From DATHYU01 sp033722675 (GTDB lineage Bacteria; Actinomycetota; Acidimicrobiia; Spongiisociales; UBA11373): a stretch of DNA of 37,120 nt. The notes under the pieces were generated by a model. It saw only the letters and a program-made list of their open reading frames with translations. It made no database searches and had not been told where the DNA came from. Both the position numbers and the translations under genes were made by a program. The stretch is taken from contig JAWVYO010000012.1 of NCBI GenBank assembly GCA_033722675.1, positions 1 to 37,120 of the forward strand. The letters are read 5' to 3'. Shown here one piece after another: positions 24,375 through 32,081 of this stretch. How positions within the stretch are numbered: the stretch's first letter is position 1; every line of letters begins with the position of its first letter.

Positions 24375-25051
24375 GAGGTCGCCGTCACGAAGATCGCGAT
24401 GACCGAGATGAGGTTGAAGCCGACGTGGGTGAGGATCGGTTTGCCGAGACGGCCCGTGTCGAGGGCCTGTCGGGCGAGCACGAGGCCCACGATGAACAGG
24501 GTCGGCACCGTCAGGATGGCGTTGGGGTCGAGGAGGTGCACGACGGCGAAGGCGCCGGCCGACCCCCAGTAGGCGACCCGCTCGTTCCAGCGACGGAGCA
24601 GGGCCTGGAGGAGCACGCCCCGGAACAGCAACTCCTCGGCGAGGGGGGCGAGGAGTCCGGCGCCGAGCACCACGAGGCCGACCTCACCGGCGCCGAGGGC
24701 CTCGGTCGCCTGGTCGACGATCTCCTGGGTGGGGGCGTCGTCGCCGAAGAACAGCGTGATGAGCACGCCCATGACGAGCGAGAGCCCGAGCTGGAGCCCG
24801 GCGCCGACGAGGAGGCCGAGGGAATCGCGGCTGGCGAACCGCAGCGGCAGCTGCTCGCGACGGGGCGAGATGACGACGACGGCGAGGATCGTGGCCCCCA
24901 TCTGCCCCGGGACGAGCGCGGCGAACACCTCCCGCGTGGTGATCCCGTCCGACGACACGAAGGCCGCGGCGATCACCGCGCCGGCGAAGCCGGCGAAGAA
25001 CACCCATACGGCGTCGGAGACCTTCCACGGCTGGAGCTCGCGCAGGGTCAC
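24371..25051 (-). CDS. CPBP family intramembrane glutamic protease (Rce1/AbiV-like)
   Basis: 226-residue polytopic membrane protein with hydrophobic helices at about 13-32, 51-62, 78-101, 123-138, 160-175 and 180-195. Motif 1 is APLAEELLFRGVLL (Glu139-Glu140-xxx-Arg144), motif 2 is AFAVVHLL (His172), and motif 3 is in LTHVGFNLI. These are the active-site residues of CPBP (CAAX protease and bacteriocin-processing) proteins. The target is unknown; bacterial members process peptides or act in bacteriocin immunity. GTG 25051 overlaps the upstream stop (GTGA), and its own end overlaps the oxidoreductase start. Confidence 0.87.
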   Translation of the reverse strand: MTLRELQPWKVSDAVWVFFAGFAGAVIAAAFVSSDGITTREVFAALVPGQMGATILAVVVISPRREQLPLRFASRDSLGLLVGAGLQLGLSLVMGVLITLFFGDDAPTQEIVDQATEALGAGEVGLVVLGAGLLAPLAEELLFRGVLLQALLRRWNERVAYWGSAGAFAVVHLLDPNAILTVPTLFIVGLVLARQALDTGRLGKPILTHVGFNLISVIAIFVTATS

Positions 25052-25452
25052 GGCGCGCTCACCCGTCGGGCCACGTCGCGGGCCTCCACCTCGAGGGCGA
25101 TGGCGCGGTAGGCGTCGCGGTGCGCGCTCCCCCGGCGCCGGGCCCGGAGGTAGTCGCCGAGATACGAGCGAGCCCAGCCGAGGGCTCCGAGCCGCCGCCA
25201 CTGCTGGATGTGGGTGAGTTCGTGGACGACGAGGGGCCCGAGCGACCCGAGCGGCTCGGCGAGACGGTCGGGGTGGAGGTAGATGCCCCAGGGCATGGCC
25301 ACCGCGGTGATGCCCGGTGCCCACAGGGCCCGGAACCATCGGGCGGCGCGCCATACGGGGATCGTGGAGGGGTCCACGTCGGGGAGTTCCGCCGCGATCG
25401 CATCCCCGGGAATGCCGGAGGCCATGAGTGCCTCCGCTGCGGAGAATCTCAC
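25048..25452 (-). CDS. HExxH-containing protein of unknown function (DUF4157-like)
   Basis: 134-residue protein starting at GTG 25452, which overlaps the leuS stop (GTGA). The centre reads PWGIYLHPDRLAEPLG and then LVVHELTHIQQWRRLG (His77, Glu78, His81), a zincin motif with downstream Gln residues as in DUF4157-type HELTHxxQ proteins. The C-terminus is basic (YLRARRRGSAHRDAYRAIALEVEARD) and contains a Glu that could supply a third zinc ligand. There is no signal peptide or clear transmembrane helix. Peptidase activity is not established for such proteins. The tight overlap on both sides shows it belongs to the leuS operon. Confidence 0.75.
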   Translation of the reverse strand: MRFSAAEALMASGIPGDAIAAELPDVDPSTIPVWRAARWFRALWAPGITAVAMPWGIYLHPDRLAEPLGSLGPLVVHELTHIQQWRRLGALGWARSYLGDYLRARRRGSAHRDAYRAIALEVEARDVARRVSAP

Positions 25453-27884
25453 CCGCCGGTGACGACGTTGACGAGCTTGGGCGCCCGCACGATCACGCGG
25501 GCGGGCTCGCCGCCGTCGAGGTAGTCCGCCACCCGTTCGGAGGCGAGGGCCGTCGCCCGGGCGTCGTCGTCGGTGATGTCGGCGTCCACGTCGACGCGGT
25601 CGCGTACCTTGCCGTCCACCTGGATGACCATCGTGACCCGCTCGCGCACCGTCATCTCGGGATCCCACTCGGGCCAGGGCTCCTGGGCCAGCATCGAGTC
25701 GTGGCCGGTGCGCTCCCACAGCTCGTGGGCCACGTGGGGGGCCATGGGCCCGAGCATGAGCGTCATGTACTCGACGGCGCGGTCGAAGGTGGCGGTGCGC
25801 GGCTCGTCGGAGGCGTAGGCCCGCAGTTCGTTGCCGTACTCCATGAGGGCGGCGACCGCCGTGTTGAAGGAGAACCGTTCGATGTCCTCGGTCACCTTGC
25901 GAATGGTGCGATGCGCCGTCTTCAGGAGCTCGACGTCGGCATCGGTCTCGTCACGATCGGTGGTCTCGGTCTCGAGGGCCACCCGCCAGAACCGGTTGAT
26001 GAACCGCGAGGTGCCCTCGACGCCGTCGTCGATCCACACGGCGTCGTCGGTGGGCGGTCCCATGAAGAGGTGGTACAGCCGGGTGGCGTCCGCGCCGTAG
26101 CGGTCGTAGTACGGATCGGGCGCGACGACGTTGCCCTTCGACTTGGACATCTTCGCCCCGTCGCGGGTGATCATCCCCTGGGTGAAGAGGGCCGCGAAGG
26201 GCTCCTCCACACCGACGAGGTCCATGTCGTAGAGGACCTTCGTGAAGAAACGGGCGTAGAGCAGGTGGAGGATCGCGTGCTCGACGCCGCCGATGTACTG
26301 GTCGACGGGCATCCAGTGGTCGACCTTGTCACGGTCGAAGGCGGCGTCGGCGTTGTGGGCGTCGACGTACCGGAGGAAATACCACGACGAGTCGACGAAG
26401 GTGTCCATCGTGTCCGTCTCCCGCCGAGCCGGACCACCGCAGGCCGGGCATTCGGTGTCCACGAACTCCTCGACGGTGGCCAGCGGGGACTCACCGGCGG
26501 GCCGCCAGTCCGAGATGTGGGGCAGCCTGACCGGCAGCTGGTCCTCGGGCACGGGCACGACCCCGTCGTCGGGGCAGTACACGACGGGGATCGGGCAGCC
26601 CCAGTAGCGCTGGCGGCTGATGAGCCAGTCGCGCAGGCGGTACTGCACGGCGCGCTCGCCGATGCCCTGCTCCTCCAGCCACTGGATCATCCGCTCCTTC
26701 GCCTCGGCCATGGGGAGGCCGTCGAGGAACTCCGAGTTGATGGCCGGCCCGTCCCCCAGATAGGCCTCGCCGTCGAAGTCGTCGGGCGGCTCGACCGTCC
26801 GGATGATGTCGAGGCCGTGTTCCTTCGCGAAGTCCCAGTCCCGCTGGTCCTGGCCGGGGACGGCCATGATCGCTCCGGTGCCGTAGGTCATGAGGACGTA
26901 GTCGGCGACGTAGATCGGGATCTCCCGACCGTTCACCGGGTTGACCGCATGGGCGCCGATGAACATGCCCTGCTTGTCCTTGTCCACCGACAGCCGTTCG
27001 ATCTCGCTCTCGCGTACGACGTCGGCGACGAAGGACAGCACCGGCCGCTCGTACTCGGTCCCGGTGACCAGCTCCTCGACGAGGGGGTGTTCAGGGGCGA
27101 GTACCGCGAACGTCATCCCGAAGGAGGTGTCGGGGCGGGTGGTGTAGACCTCGAAGGACAGGTCCTCACGCCCGGCGACGTGCATCCGGAACGACGCTCC
27201 CTCGGAGCGCCCGATCCAGTTCTCCTGCATCGTCCGCACGCGCTCGGGCCATTCGTCGAGCTGCTCGAGGTCGTCGAGGAGCCGGTCGGCGTAGTCGGTG
27301 ATCTTGAAGAACCACTGTTCGAGGTCGCGCTTGACCACCGTCGTGCCACAACGCTCGCAGACGCCGTCGTCGACGACCTGTTCGTTGGCCAGCACCGTCT
27401 GATCCTTCGGGCACCAGTTGACGGGGGCGTTGCGCCGCTCGGCGAGGCCCCGGTCGTGGAACTGGAGGAAGAGCCACTGCGTCCAGCGGTAGTACTCGGG
27501 CGTGTGGGCCGCCACCTCGCGGTCCCAGTCGTAGACGGCGCCGAGGCGGCGCAGCTGCACCTTCATGTTCCCGATGCGCTGCTCGGTGGACTCACGGGGA
27601 TGGACGCCCGTCTGGATGGCGGCGTTCTCGGCGGGCAGCCCGAAGGAGTCCCACCCCATCGGGGCCATGGTGGCGTAGCCGCGCATCGTCCGATACCGGG
27701 TGAGGAGGTCGGTGTAAGTGTAGTTCCGCAGATGCCCCATGTGGAGGTCCCCGGAGGGGTACGGGTACATCTGGAGGTTGTAGAACTTGGGCTTGTCGGT
27801 GGCCTCGTCGACGTAGAAGGTCCGCTCGGTCTCCCAGCGGTCCTGCCACCTGCGCTCGATCGCCTCGTGGTCGTAGGGAGCCAT
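25449..27884 (-). CDS. leuS: Leucyl-tRNA synthetase
   Basis: 811-residue class I synthetase. The HIGH-type motif is DLHMGHLRN (HMGH, residues 48-51). The CP1 editing domain includes YTTRPDTSFGMTFAVLAPEH, a Cys pair CPACGG lies in the zinc-like insertion, and KMSKSKGNV is near residue 578. The C-terminal anticodon domain ends with VQVDGKVRDRVDV-type sequence and VIVRAPKLVNVVTGG. ATG 27884 is the family start; the open frame continuing upstream overlaps the GNAT gene and is a shadow. A minus-strand TACCCT (27912-27917) is a possible -10 with an ~20-nt leader. Confidence 0.97.
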   Translation of the reverse strand: MAPYDHEAIERRWQDRWETERTFYVDEATDKPKFYNLQMYPYPSGDLHMGHLRNYTYTDLLTRYRTMRGYATMAPMGWDSFGLPAENAAIQTGVHPRESTEQRIGNMKVQLRRLGAVYDWDREVAAHTPEYYRWTQWLFLQFHDRGLAERRNAPVNWCPKDQTVLANEQVVDDGVCERCGTTVVKRDLEQWFFKITDYADRLLDDLEQLDEWPERVRTMQENWIGRSEGASFRMHVAGREDLSFEVYTTRPDTSFGMTFAVLAPEHPLVEELVTGTEYERPVLSFVADVVRESEIERLSVDKDKQGMFIGAHAVNPVNGREIPIYVADYVLMTYGTGAIMAVPGQDQRDWDFAKEHGLDIIRTVEPPDDFDGEAYLGDGPAINSEFLDGLPMAEAKERMIQWLEEQGIGERAVQYRLRDWLISRQRYWGCPIPVVYCPDDGVVPVPEDQLPVRLPHISDWRPAGESPLATVEEFVDTECPACGGPARRETDTMDTFVDSSWYFLRYVDAHNADAAFDRDKVDHWMPVDQYIGGVEHAILHLLYARFFTKVLYDMDLVGVEEPFAALFTQGMITRDGAKMSKSKGNVVAPDPYYDRYGADATRLYHLFMGPPTDDAVWIDDGVEGTSRFINRFWRVALETETTDRDETDADVELLKTAHRTIRKVTEDIERFSFNTAVAALMEYGNELRAYASDEPRTATFDRAVEYMTLMLGPMAPHVAHELWERTGHDSMLAQEPWPEWDPEMTVRERVTMVIQVDGKVRDRVDVDADITDDDARATALASERVADYLDGGEPARVIVRAPKLVNVVTGG

Positions 27885-27939
27885 GTCCTCGGGGGTGTCG
27901 GGGAGCGGCGAAGGGTACCACCGGCCCCTCCCCCGCCCG

Positions 27940-28362
27940 TCAGTCGATCCGCTTCTCGAACACCGTCGAGCGCTTGACGACGGCGAACCCCTCGGCCTCG
28001 TAGAAGGCGTGGGCGTCGTCACGGACCACGTTCGACCGGAGCCGCACCCGATCCCTGCCCCGGTCCCTCGCCCAGGCCTCGACGGCGCCCACGAGGGCGG
28101 CCCCGATCCCCCGGCGACGGGCCGCCGGATCCACGACGAGCGACGTGATCTCGACGGCCGGTCCCTCGGCGAGGTGGTTGTCGAGCCGGGCGACCACGAA
28201 ACCGGCGGGCGTCCCGCCGTCGTCGGCGACGAGGAGCCGGTCGTCGGCTCCCAGGGCTCCGAGACGGCGCTCCAGTTCCGGGTGATCGACCCCGTAGCCC
28301 AGGGTCGCGAGGAGTGCGACAAGGCGGGGGACGTCGGCGTGGTCGAGGGCTCGTATCCGCAC
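27940..28362 (-). CDS. GNAT family N-acetyltransferase
   Basis: 140-residue single-domain GNAT. The acetyl-CoA binding motif A is ITSLVVDPAARRRGIGAALV (about residues 70-89, RRRGIG being the pyrophosphate loop). The C-terminal VRDDAHAFYEAEGFAVVKRSTVF is the usual motif B. The substrate is not predictable. The GTG start has no ribosome binding site, and a minus-strand TACCCT box at 28370-28375 ends 7 nt before it, so it is probably leaderless. leuS follows after 55 bp. It is divergent from the ArsR-family gene. Confidence 0.88.
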   Translation of the reverse strand: MRIRALDHADVPRLVALLATLGYGVDHPELERRLGALGADDRLLVADDGGTPAGFVVARLDNHLAEGPAVEITSLVVDPAARRRGIGAALVGAVEAWARDRGRDRVRLRSNVVRDDAHAFYEAEGFAVVKRSTVFEKRID

Positions 28363-28369
28363 CGGCCGG

Positions 28370-28375
28370 AGGGTA
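28370..28375 (-). promoter_or_regulatory. -10 box TACCCT of a probable leaderless promoter (GNAT gene)
   Basis: On the minus strand TACCCT ends 7 nt before the GTG of the GNAT gene, which lacks a Shine-Dalgarno sequence. The spacing matches the other probable leaderless starts in this window. Confidence 0.45.
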
Positions 28376-28427
28376 GGACCATCGGCCCTATCGATCCCCG
28401 CCGATCGGGGACACGATGCCCAGAGAG

Positions 28428-28447
28428 CTTGTGAATTGATTCACAAG
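28428..28447. promoter_or_regulatory. Operator 1: perfect inverted repeat before the ArsR-family gene
   Basis: CTTGTGAA and TTCACAAG are perfect 8-bp arms around TTGA; counting the outer spacer bases (T/A) the arms extend to 9 bp. It ends 12 bp before the ATG of the ArsR-family gene. It has the same arms and the same spacer length as 29054-29073. A shared ATGCCCAGAG stretch (28416-28425) lies just upstream, and a shared CGCCGAT (28399-28405) lies exactly 22 bp before the operator. The duplicate layout makes this the regulator's own binding site, by inference. Confidence 0.8.
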
Positions 28448-28459
28448 AGGAGCAGTGCG

Positions 28460-28798
28460 ATGAGCATCCCCGACATCCACAATCTCGACGGCTCCATCCT
28501 CGACGCCGACGCGGCCGCCGCCGTGGGCAAGGCCCTCGGCCATCCGACGCGCCTCTGCATCATCCGTCAGTTCTCCGACGGCCGGCCCCGCATCGTCCGC
28601 GACATCGTCGAGCACTGCGACGCCGTCCAGTCCACGGTCTCCGAGCACCTGCGCATCCTGCGGGAGGCCGGCGTGGTGAATGCCACCCCCGACGGTCCGT
28701 GCGTCTGGTACGACCTCGACCGCGCGACCCTCACCCGCTTCGCCCGCACGATCGCCCACCTCACCGCCAACCGGTCCGCCCTCGTCGGGCTGCGGTAG
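28460..28798 (+). CDS. ArsR/SmtB-family winged-helix transcriptional regulator
   Basis: 112-residue regulator. The winged helix runs from AVGKALGHPTRLCIIRQF (about 21-38) through the recognition region VQSTVSEHLRILREAGVV (56-73) and the wing (NATPDGPCVWYDLD), with a final dimerisation helix. ATG 28460 is fixed by an AGAGGAGC ribosome binding site. Three Cys are present: Cys33 in the first helix, Cys53 just before the recognition helix, and Cys81 in the wing. The classical ArsR CxC metal motif is absent, so a redox or thiol signal is possible but unproven. It sits downstream of operator 1 and upstream of operator 2, so it probably represses itself and the next gene. Confidence 0.9.
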   Translation: MSIPDIHNLDGSILDADAAAAVGKALGHPTRLCIIRQFSDGRPRIVRDIVEHCDAVQSTVSEHLRILREAGVVNATPDGPCVWYDLDRATLTRFARTIAHLTANRSALVGLR

Positions 28799-28998
28799 GA
28801 ACGCGTTCGGCCGCTCGGCCCGTGGCTCGTCCCCCTCGGCGACGTTCGCCGCGGCCGACGGTCGGAGGTCGACCCCCGGAGCATGCTCGTCCCCCTCGTC
28901 GGCCGGTCCGGGGAGAGGAATCTCGTTCTCGAGACGGCTGCGCGGGACAAGTCGGAAGCAGGAGTGTCCCGGGCGAGTCGGCCCCTGGTCCCGGACGG

Positions 28999-29016
28999 TA
29001 AGGACCAAGGTCCCTA
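28999..29016. promoter_or_regulatory. 18-bp near-palindrome with GGACC/GGTCC core
   Basis: TAAGGACCAAGGTCCCTA is palindromic at 16 of 18 positions (one mismatched pair) around GGACC-AA-GGTCC. It lies 38 bp upstream of operator 2. Its GGGACC-type arms resemble the sites of actinobacterial DevR/DosR-type response regulators. The similarity is from memory of the consensus and is not decisive. Confidence 0.4.
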
Positions 29017-29053
29017 CCGGGGATCGCCGATACACGAAACACTATGCCCAGAG

Positions 29054-29073
29054 CTTGTGAACAGATTCACAAG
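29054..29073. promoter_or_regulatory. Operator 2: second copy of the ArsR-type inverted repeat
   Basis: CTTGTGAA and TTCACAAG, identical arms to 28428-28447, around CAGA. It is preceded directly by the same ATGCCCAGAG (29044-29053), and CGCCGAT (29025-29031) again lies exactly 22 bp before the operator. It ends 30 bp before the ATG of the two-helix membrane protein. Confidence 0.8.
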
Positions 29074-29103
29074 ACAACAAGGTTCAAGAGCAAGGAGCTC
29101 ACC

Positions 29104-29805
29104 ATGGCACAGCGGCTTCGCACCCTCGGCGTCATCCTCGCCGTTGCGGGCCTCGTCTTCTTCGCCGTCGCCGGCGTCGCCTACACCAAGGTCCAAGCCG
29201 GCTACGACAGCCTCCAGTCCTTCTCGGAGGCACAGAACGTCACCCTCAACTACAACGACGACGGCCAGCTCGTCGACCGCGGCACCACCGAAGGCGCCGA
29301 GGCGATCATGACACTGCTGACCGAGGACTGGGGCTACCCGGTCGTCCAGAGCGACCTCGACCCCAACGACCCCCTCGTCAACACCGCCTCGGAATACATG
29401 TTCCAGATGGCCACCATCGGCTACCACATCCTGCACGGCACCCAGACCGTCACCCTCGACGAAACCGTCGAATACAACGGCCAGGTCTTCGAAGCCGGCA
29501 CGTACGAGGTGCCCGTCGACGGCAAGTACTGGACCGACTTCGACCGCCGCCACCCCCTCGAAGGGCAGGCACGCAGCCAGGCATGGTCCGGCACCGCCCA
29601 CGGCCTCTTCGCCGAACTCGGCGTCGGCACCGTCACCCACAGCGCCCTCCAAATGGGCCTCGCCATTGCGGGCGTGTTCGCAGCCCTCGGGCTCATGAAC
29701 CTCATCGCAGGCGCCGGCCTCATCTGGGCCACCCGCCAAGAAACCTGGACCCTCCAAGACAACCTCGACGCAGAAACCGCCGCCAAAGACACCATCGACG
29801 CCTGA
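29104..29805 (+). CDS. Two-helix membrane protein under ArsR-type control, function unknown
   Basis: 233-residue protein starting at ATG 29104 with AAGGAG as ribosome binding site. The first helix is TLGVILAVAGLVFFAVAGVAY (about residues 7-27). A ~150-residue extracytoplasmic domain follows, rich in Asn, Asp and Thr (KVQAGYDSLQSFSEAQNVTLNYN ... DGQLVDRGTTEGAEAIMTLL ... DPNDPLVNTASEYMFQMATIGYH). The second helix is MGLAIAGVFAALGLMNLIAGAGLIW (about 184-208), before a short acidic tail. There is no Cys, heme motif or known enzyme signature. It carries the second copy of the ArsR-family operator and ends in a strong terminator, so it is probably the regulator's output gene. Confidence 0.85.
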   Translation: MAQRLRTLGVILAVAGLVFFAVAGVAYTKVQAGYDSLQSFSEAQNVTLNYNDDGQLVDRGTTEGAEAIMTLLTEDWGYPVVQSDLDPNDPLVNTASEYMFQMATIGYHILHGTQTVTLDETVEYNGQVFEAGTYEVPVDGKYWTDFDRRHPLEGQARSQAWSGTAHGLFAELGVGTVTHSALQMGLAIAGVFAALGLMNLIAGAGLIWATRQETWTLQDNLDAETAAKDTIDA

Positions 29806-29827
29806 CCAACCCGACAACCCACACACG

Positions 29828-29856
29828 GTCAGGGGCCCCCACCCGGGGCCCCTGAC
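29828..29856. terminator. Perfect 12-bp hairpin between convergent genes
   Basis: GTCAGGGGCCCC and GGGGCCCCTGAC are perfect 12-bp arms around a 5-nt loop (CACCC). It lies 22 bp after the membrane protein stop and 6 bp before the stop of the convergent Rieske oxygenase gene, so it can terminate both transcripts. There is no long T tract on either side. Confidence 0.8.
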
Positions 29857-29862
29857 CCGCGT

Positions 29863-31080
29863 CTAGGCGAACATCGGGCCGTCGCCGTCCCCCTCGGGGA
29901 TCCGCTCGACGCCGACGAGTCGGTCGATGACCATGTTCTGGAACCGGTGGAGCGGCTCCTCGAAGCGGTAGCACATGCGGCCGCCGGGGTACTCGGGGGT
30001 GGCGATCCCGTCCTGGACCCGTTCGACGATGTCGACGTCTTCCAGGTTCACGTGATCCCAGAAGGCGTGGAGCTTCTCGAGGGCCGGCTCGCTGGCCGGC
30101 TCCGCCATCGTCTCGGGGTGGGTGAGGAGAGAGGTCTCCTCGATCGTCCGGCCGGGCTCGGCGGGGTCGAAGAGCATGACGAAGGCGTGGTTGGGGAGCA
30201 CCGACAGCGCCACGTTGGGGAACAGGTGGATGAACTTCCCCGATACGAGGTCGTCGCCCTCCAGGCCCTCGTGAGGCGGCAGGTCCAACCACACCGAGTT
30301 CTCGTCCCGGCTGACCGGATTCGTGGTCATCCCGGTGTACATCCCCGTCCCCTGGTACCGGTGGTGGTCCTTCATCCGGGACACCTTGATGAGCTCGGGG
30401 TGCACCCAGGGCAGGTGGTAGTACTCCATGAAGTTCTCGGCGATGAGCTTCCAGTTGGCGCCGATGTCGTAGGTCTTCGTCGCCTGGATCCGCCAGTCCT
30501 CGAAGCCGTACCCGCCGAGCCGCTCGGGGAGGTCACCGAGCCAGTCGCCGAGCGGCATGGTCTCGTCGGAGAGACACACGAACACGAGGAAGCCCCAGGT
30601 CTCCACCCGCACCGGCAGGAGCCCGTAGTCCGCCTTGTCGAAGGCCTTCACCTCGCTCATGTCGAACATGGCCTGCTGGTCGACGGGGATCTCCGAGCCC
30701 TCGAACAGCGGCGTGCCGAGGCAGGTCCCGTCGAGGCCGTAGGCCCAGGCGTGATACGGGCAGCGGATCTTGTCGCCGAGGTCGCAGTCGCCGTCGACGA
30801 GCCGCGCCGCGCGGTGGCGGCAGACATTGAAGAAGGCCCGAAGCGTTCCCTCGCCATCGCGTGTGACGACGATCGACCGCCCCGCCACCCGGCGGACGAT
30901 GGCCCTGCCCGGGGCGTCCACCTCCTCGAGGAACCCGACGGCCACCCAGCTGGTCGCCCACAGGCGATCCCGCTCGGCGGCGTGATAGGCGGCGTCGTGG
31001 TAGGCGGCGGGCAGGAGCGTCGAGGCGAGTTCGACCGGCAACCGGGTCGCCCGGTAGGTCTGCTCGTCGAAGAAGTCCAT
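29863..31080 (-). CDS. Rieske non-heme iron oxygenase, alpha subunit (quaternary-amine-type)
   Basis: 405-residue oxygenase component. The Rieske [2Fe-2S] motif is NVCRHRAARL ... IRCPYHAWAYG (Cys87-His89, Cys107-His110). The mononuclear iron motif is NWKLIAENFMEYYHLPWVHPEL with His222 and His227. The residue that bridges the two metal centres is Glu219, where ring-hydroxylating dioxygenases normally have Asp; Glu is seen in the choline/carnitine/glycine-betaine monooxygenase branch. A quaternary ammonium substrate is therefore likely but unproven. No reductase or ferredoxin gene is adjacent. A minus-strand TAGGGT (31104-31109) is a possible -10, and GGGGAGGG precedes the ATG. Confidence 0.88.
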   Translation of the reverse strand: MDFFDEQTYRATRLPVELASTLLPAAYHDAAYHAAERDRLWATSWVAVGFLEEVDAPGRAIVRRVAGRSIVVTRDGEGTLRAFFNVCRHRAARLVDGDCDLGDKIRCPYHAWAYGLDGTCLGTPLFEGSEIPVDQQAMFDMSEVKAFDKADYGLLPVRVETWGFLVFVCLSDETMPLGDWLGDLPERLGGYGFEDWRIQATKTYDIGANWKLIAENFMEYYHLPWVHPELIKVSRMKDHHRYQGTGMYTGMTTNPVSRDENSVWLDLPPHEGLEGDDLVSGKFIHLFPNVALSVLPNHAFVMLFDPAEPGRTIEETSLLTHPETMAEPASEPALEKLHAFWDHVNLEDVDIVERVQDGIATPEYPGGRMCYRFEEPLHRFQNMVIDRLVGVERIPEGDGDGPMFA

Positions 31081-31196
31081 GCGTGCCCTCCCCGCGTGCC
31101 CGGACCCTACCGATCGGGCGTCCTGCCCGCCACGCGAACGCGTCTAGGAATCAGCGCGGCCGGGTAGCGGGGGACGGACCCATAGGAAGGACCTGC

Positions 31197-32039
31197 ATGT
31201 TCCTGGCCCAGGAGGAGATCGATCTCGGCGAGATCACCGCCCAGGACTGGATCACCGCGGCCATCATCCTCGGTGTGACCATCGTCGCGACGATGATCGT
31301 CCGCCGCGTGACCGGCCGAGTGCTCGCTCGTATGGAGATGGACACCAGTCCGGCGCGGTTGGTGGCCCGGTTCCTGGCAGCGCTCGTGTTCCTCGGCGGC
31401 TTCGTCTACGCCCTCACCTCCCTCGGGATCGCGATCGGACCGCTCCTCGGCGCCCTCGGCGTCGGCGGCCTGGCCCTCGCCTTCGCCCTCCAGGACATCA
31501 TCGAGAACTTCATCGCCGGGATCATGCTCCAGACCCGACGGCCCTTCCGGATCGGCGACCAGGTCGTCGCCGGCGGCTACACGGGGACCGTGGAGGACAT
31601 CAACCTGCGGACCACGATCCTCAAGACCTTCGACGGACGGCGGGTGCTCGTCCCCAGCGCCGACGTGCTGAAGTCGGGCATCGAGAACAACACGGCGTTC
31701 CCCGAGCGGCGCACCACGCTCATGGTCGGTGTCGGCTACGGGACGGATCTCGCCGAGGCCCGCGACCGGATGCTCGGCGCGATGGCCGACTGCGAGACCG
31801 TCCTCGACGACCCAGCGCCGCAGGCCTTCGTCGAGTCCTTCGGTGGATCGAGCATCGACTTCGCCGTGCGCTTCTGGCACCCGTCGCGCACTGCCAACCA
31901 GTGGAACGCCCGCCACGAGGTGGCCCTCGCCGTGAAGCAGGCCCTCGACGAGGCGGGCATCGAGATCCCCTTCCCGATCCGCACGATCGATCTGGCGCCC
32001 GACACCGCGGATGTCCTGCGGGCCCGTCAGGAGACGTAG
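31197..32039 (+). CDS. MscS-family mechanosensitive ion channel
   Basis: 280-residue small-conductance channel protein. Helices are at about residues 20-38 and 55-75, and the pore helix is PLLGALGVGGLALAFALQDI (about 80-99, Gly/Ala-rich as in MscS TM3). The beta domain follows (PFRIGDQVVAGGYTGTVEDINLRTTIL ... VLVPSADVLKSGIENN), then a C-terminal alpha/beta domain. It releases solutes on hypo-osmotic shock. ATG 31197 has an AGGAAGG ribosome binding site; an in-frame start 38 codons upstream (31083) is rejected as it adds only charged, unsupported sequence. It is divergent from the Rieske gene. Confidence 0.92.
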   Translation: MFLAQEEIDLGEITAQDWITAAIILGVTIVATMIVRRVTGRVLARMEMDTSPARLVARFLAALVFLGGFVYALTSLGIAIGPLLGALGVGGLALAFALQDIIENFIAGIMLQTRRPFRIGDQVVAGGYTGTVEDINLRTTILKTFDGRRVLVPSADVLKSGIENNTAFPERRTTLMVGVGYGTDLAEARDRMLGAMADCETVLDDPAPQAFVESFGGSSIDFAVRFWHPSRTANQWNARHEVALAVKQALDEAGIEIPFPIRTIDLAPDTADVLRARQET

Positions 32040-32068
32040 GACCCTGCCGGTCCGCGCGGGGACGGCGG

Positions 32069-32074
32069 TACGCT
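32069..32074 (+). promoter_or_regulatory. -10 box TACGCT of a probable leaderless promoter
   Basis: TACGCT ends 7 nt before the ATG at 32082, and no ribosome binding site is present. Confidence 0.45.
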
Positions 32075-32081
32075 CGGAACC

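Larger units (their letters stand above)
28799..29103. other. 305-bp intergenic region between the ArsR-family gene and the membrane protein
   Basis: There is no convincing gene. Short open frames on both strands here have no domain signature or ribosome binding site. The right half carries the promoter region of the next gene: a near-palindrome at 28999-29016, the CGCCGAT/ATGCCCAGAG promoter elements shared with the ArsR-family gene, and operator 2. In the left half I see nothing specific. Confidence 0.6.

Noticed and set aside
25428..27977. Plus-strand open frame of 849 codons
   Set aside because: It is exactly antisense to leuS, which has full synthetase motifs; the antisense translation has no domain and is rich in Val/Gly/His.
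28436..28459. Upstream TTG start for the ArsR-family protein
   Set aside because: It would start inside the operator palindrome; ATG 28460 has a proper ribosome binding site and begins with normal family sequence.
31083..31196. 38-codon N-terminal extension of the MscS channel
   Set aside because: Composition is Arg/Pro-rich with no hydrophobic segment, and ATG 31197 has a good ribosome binding site.
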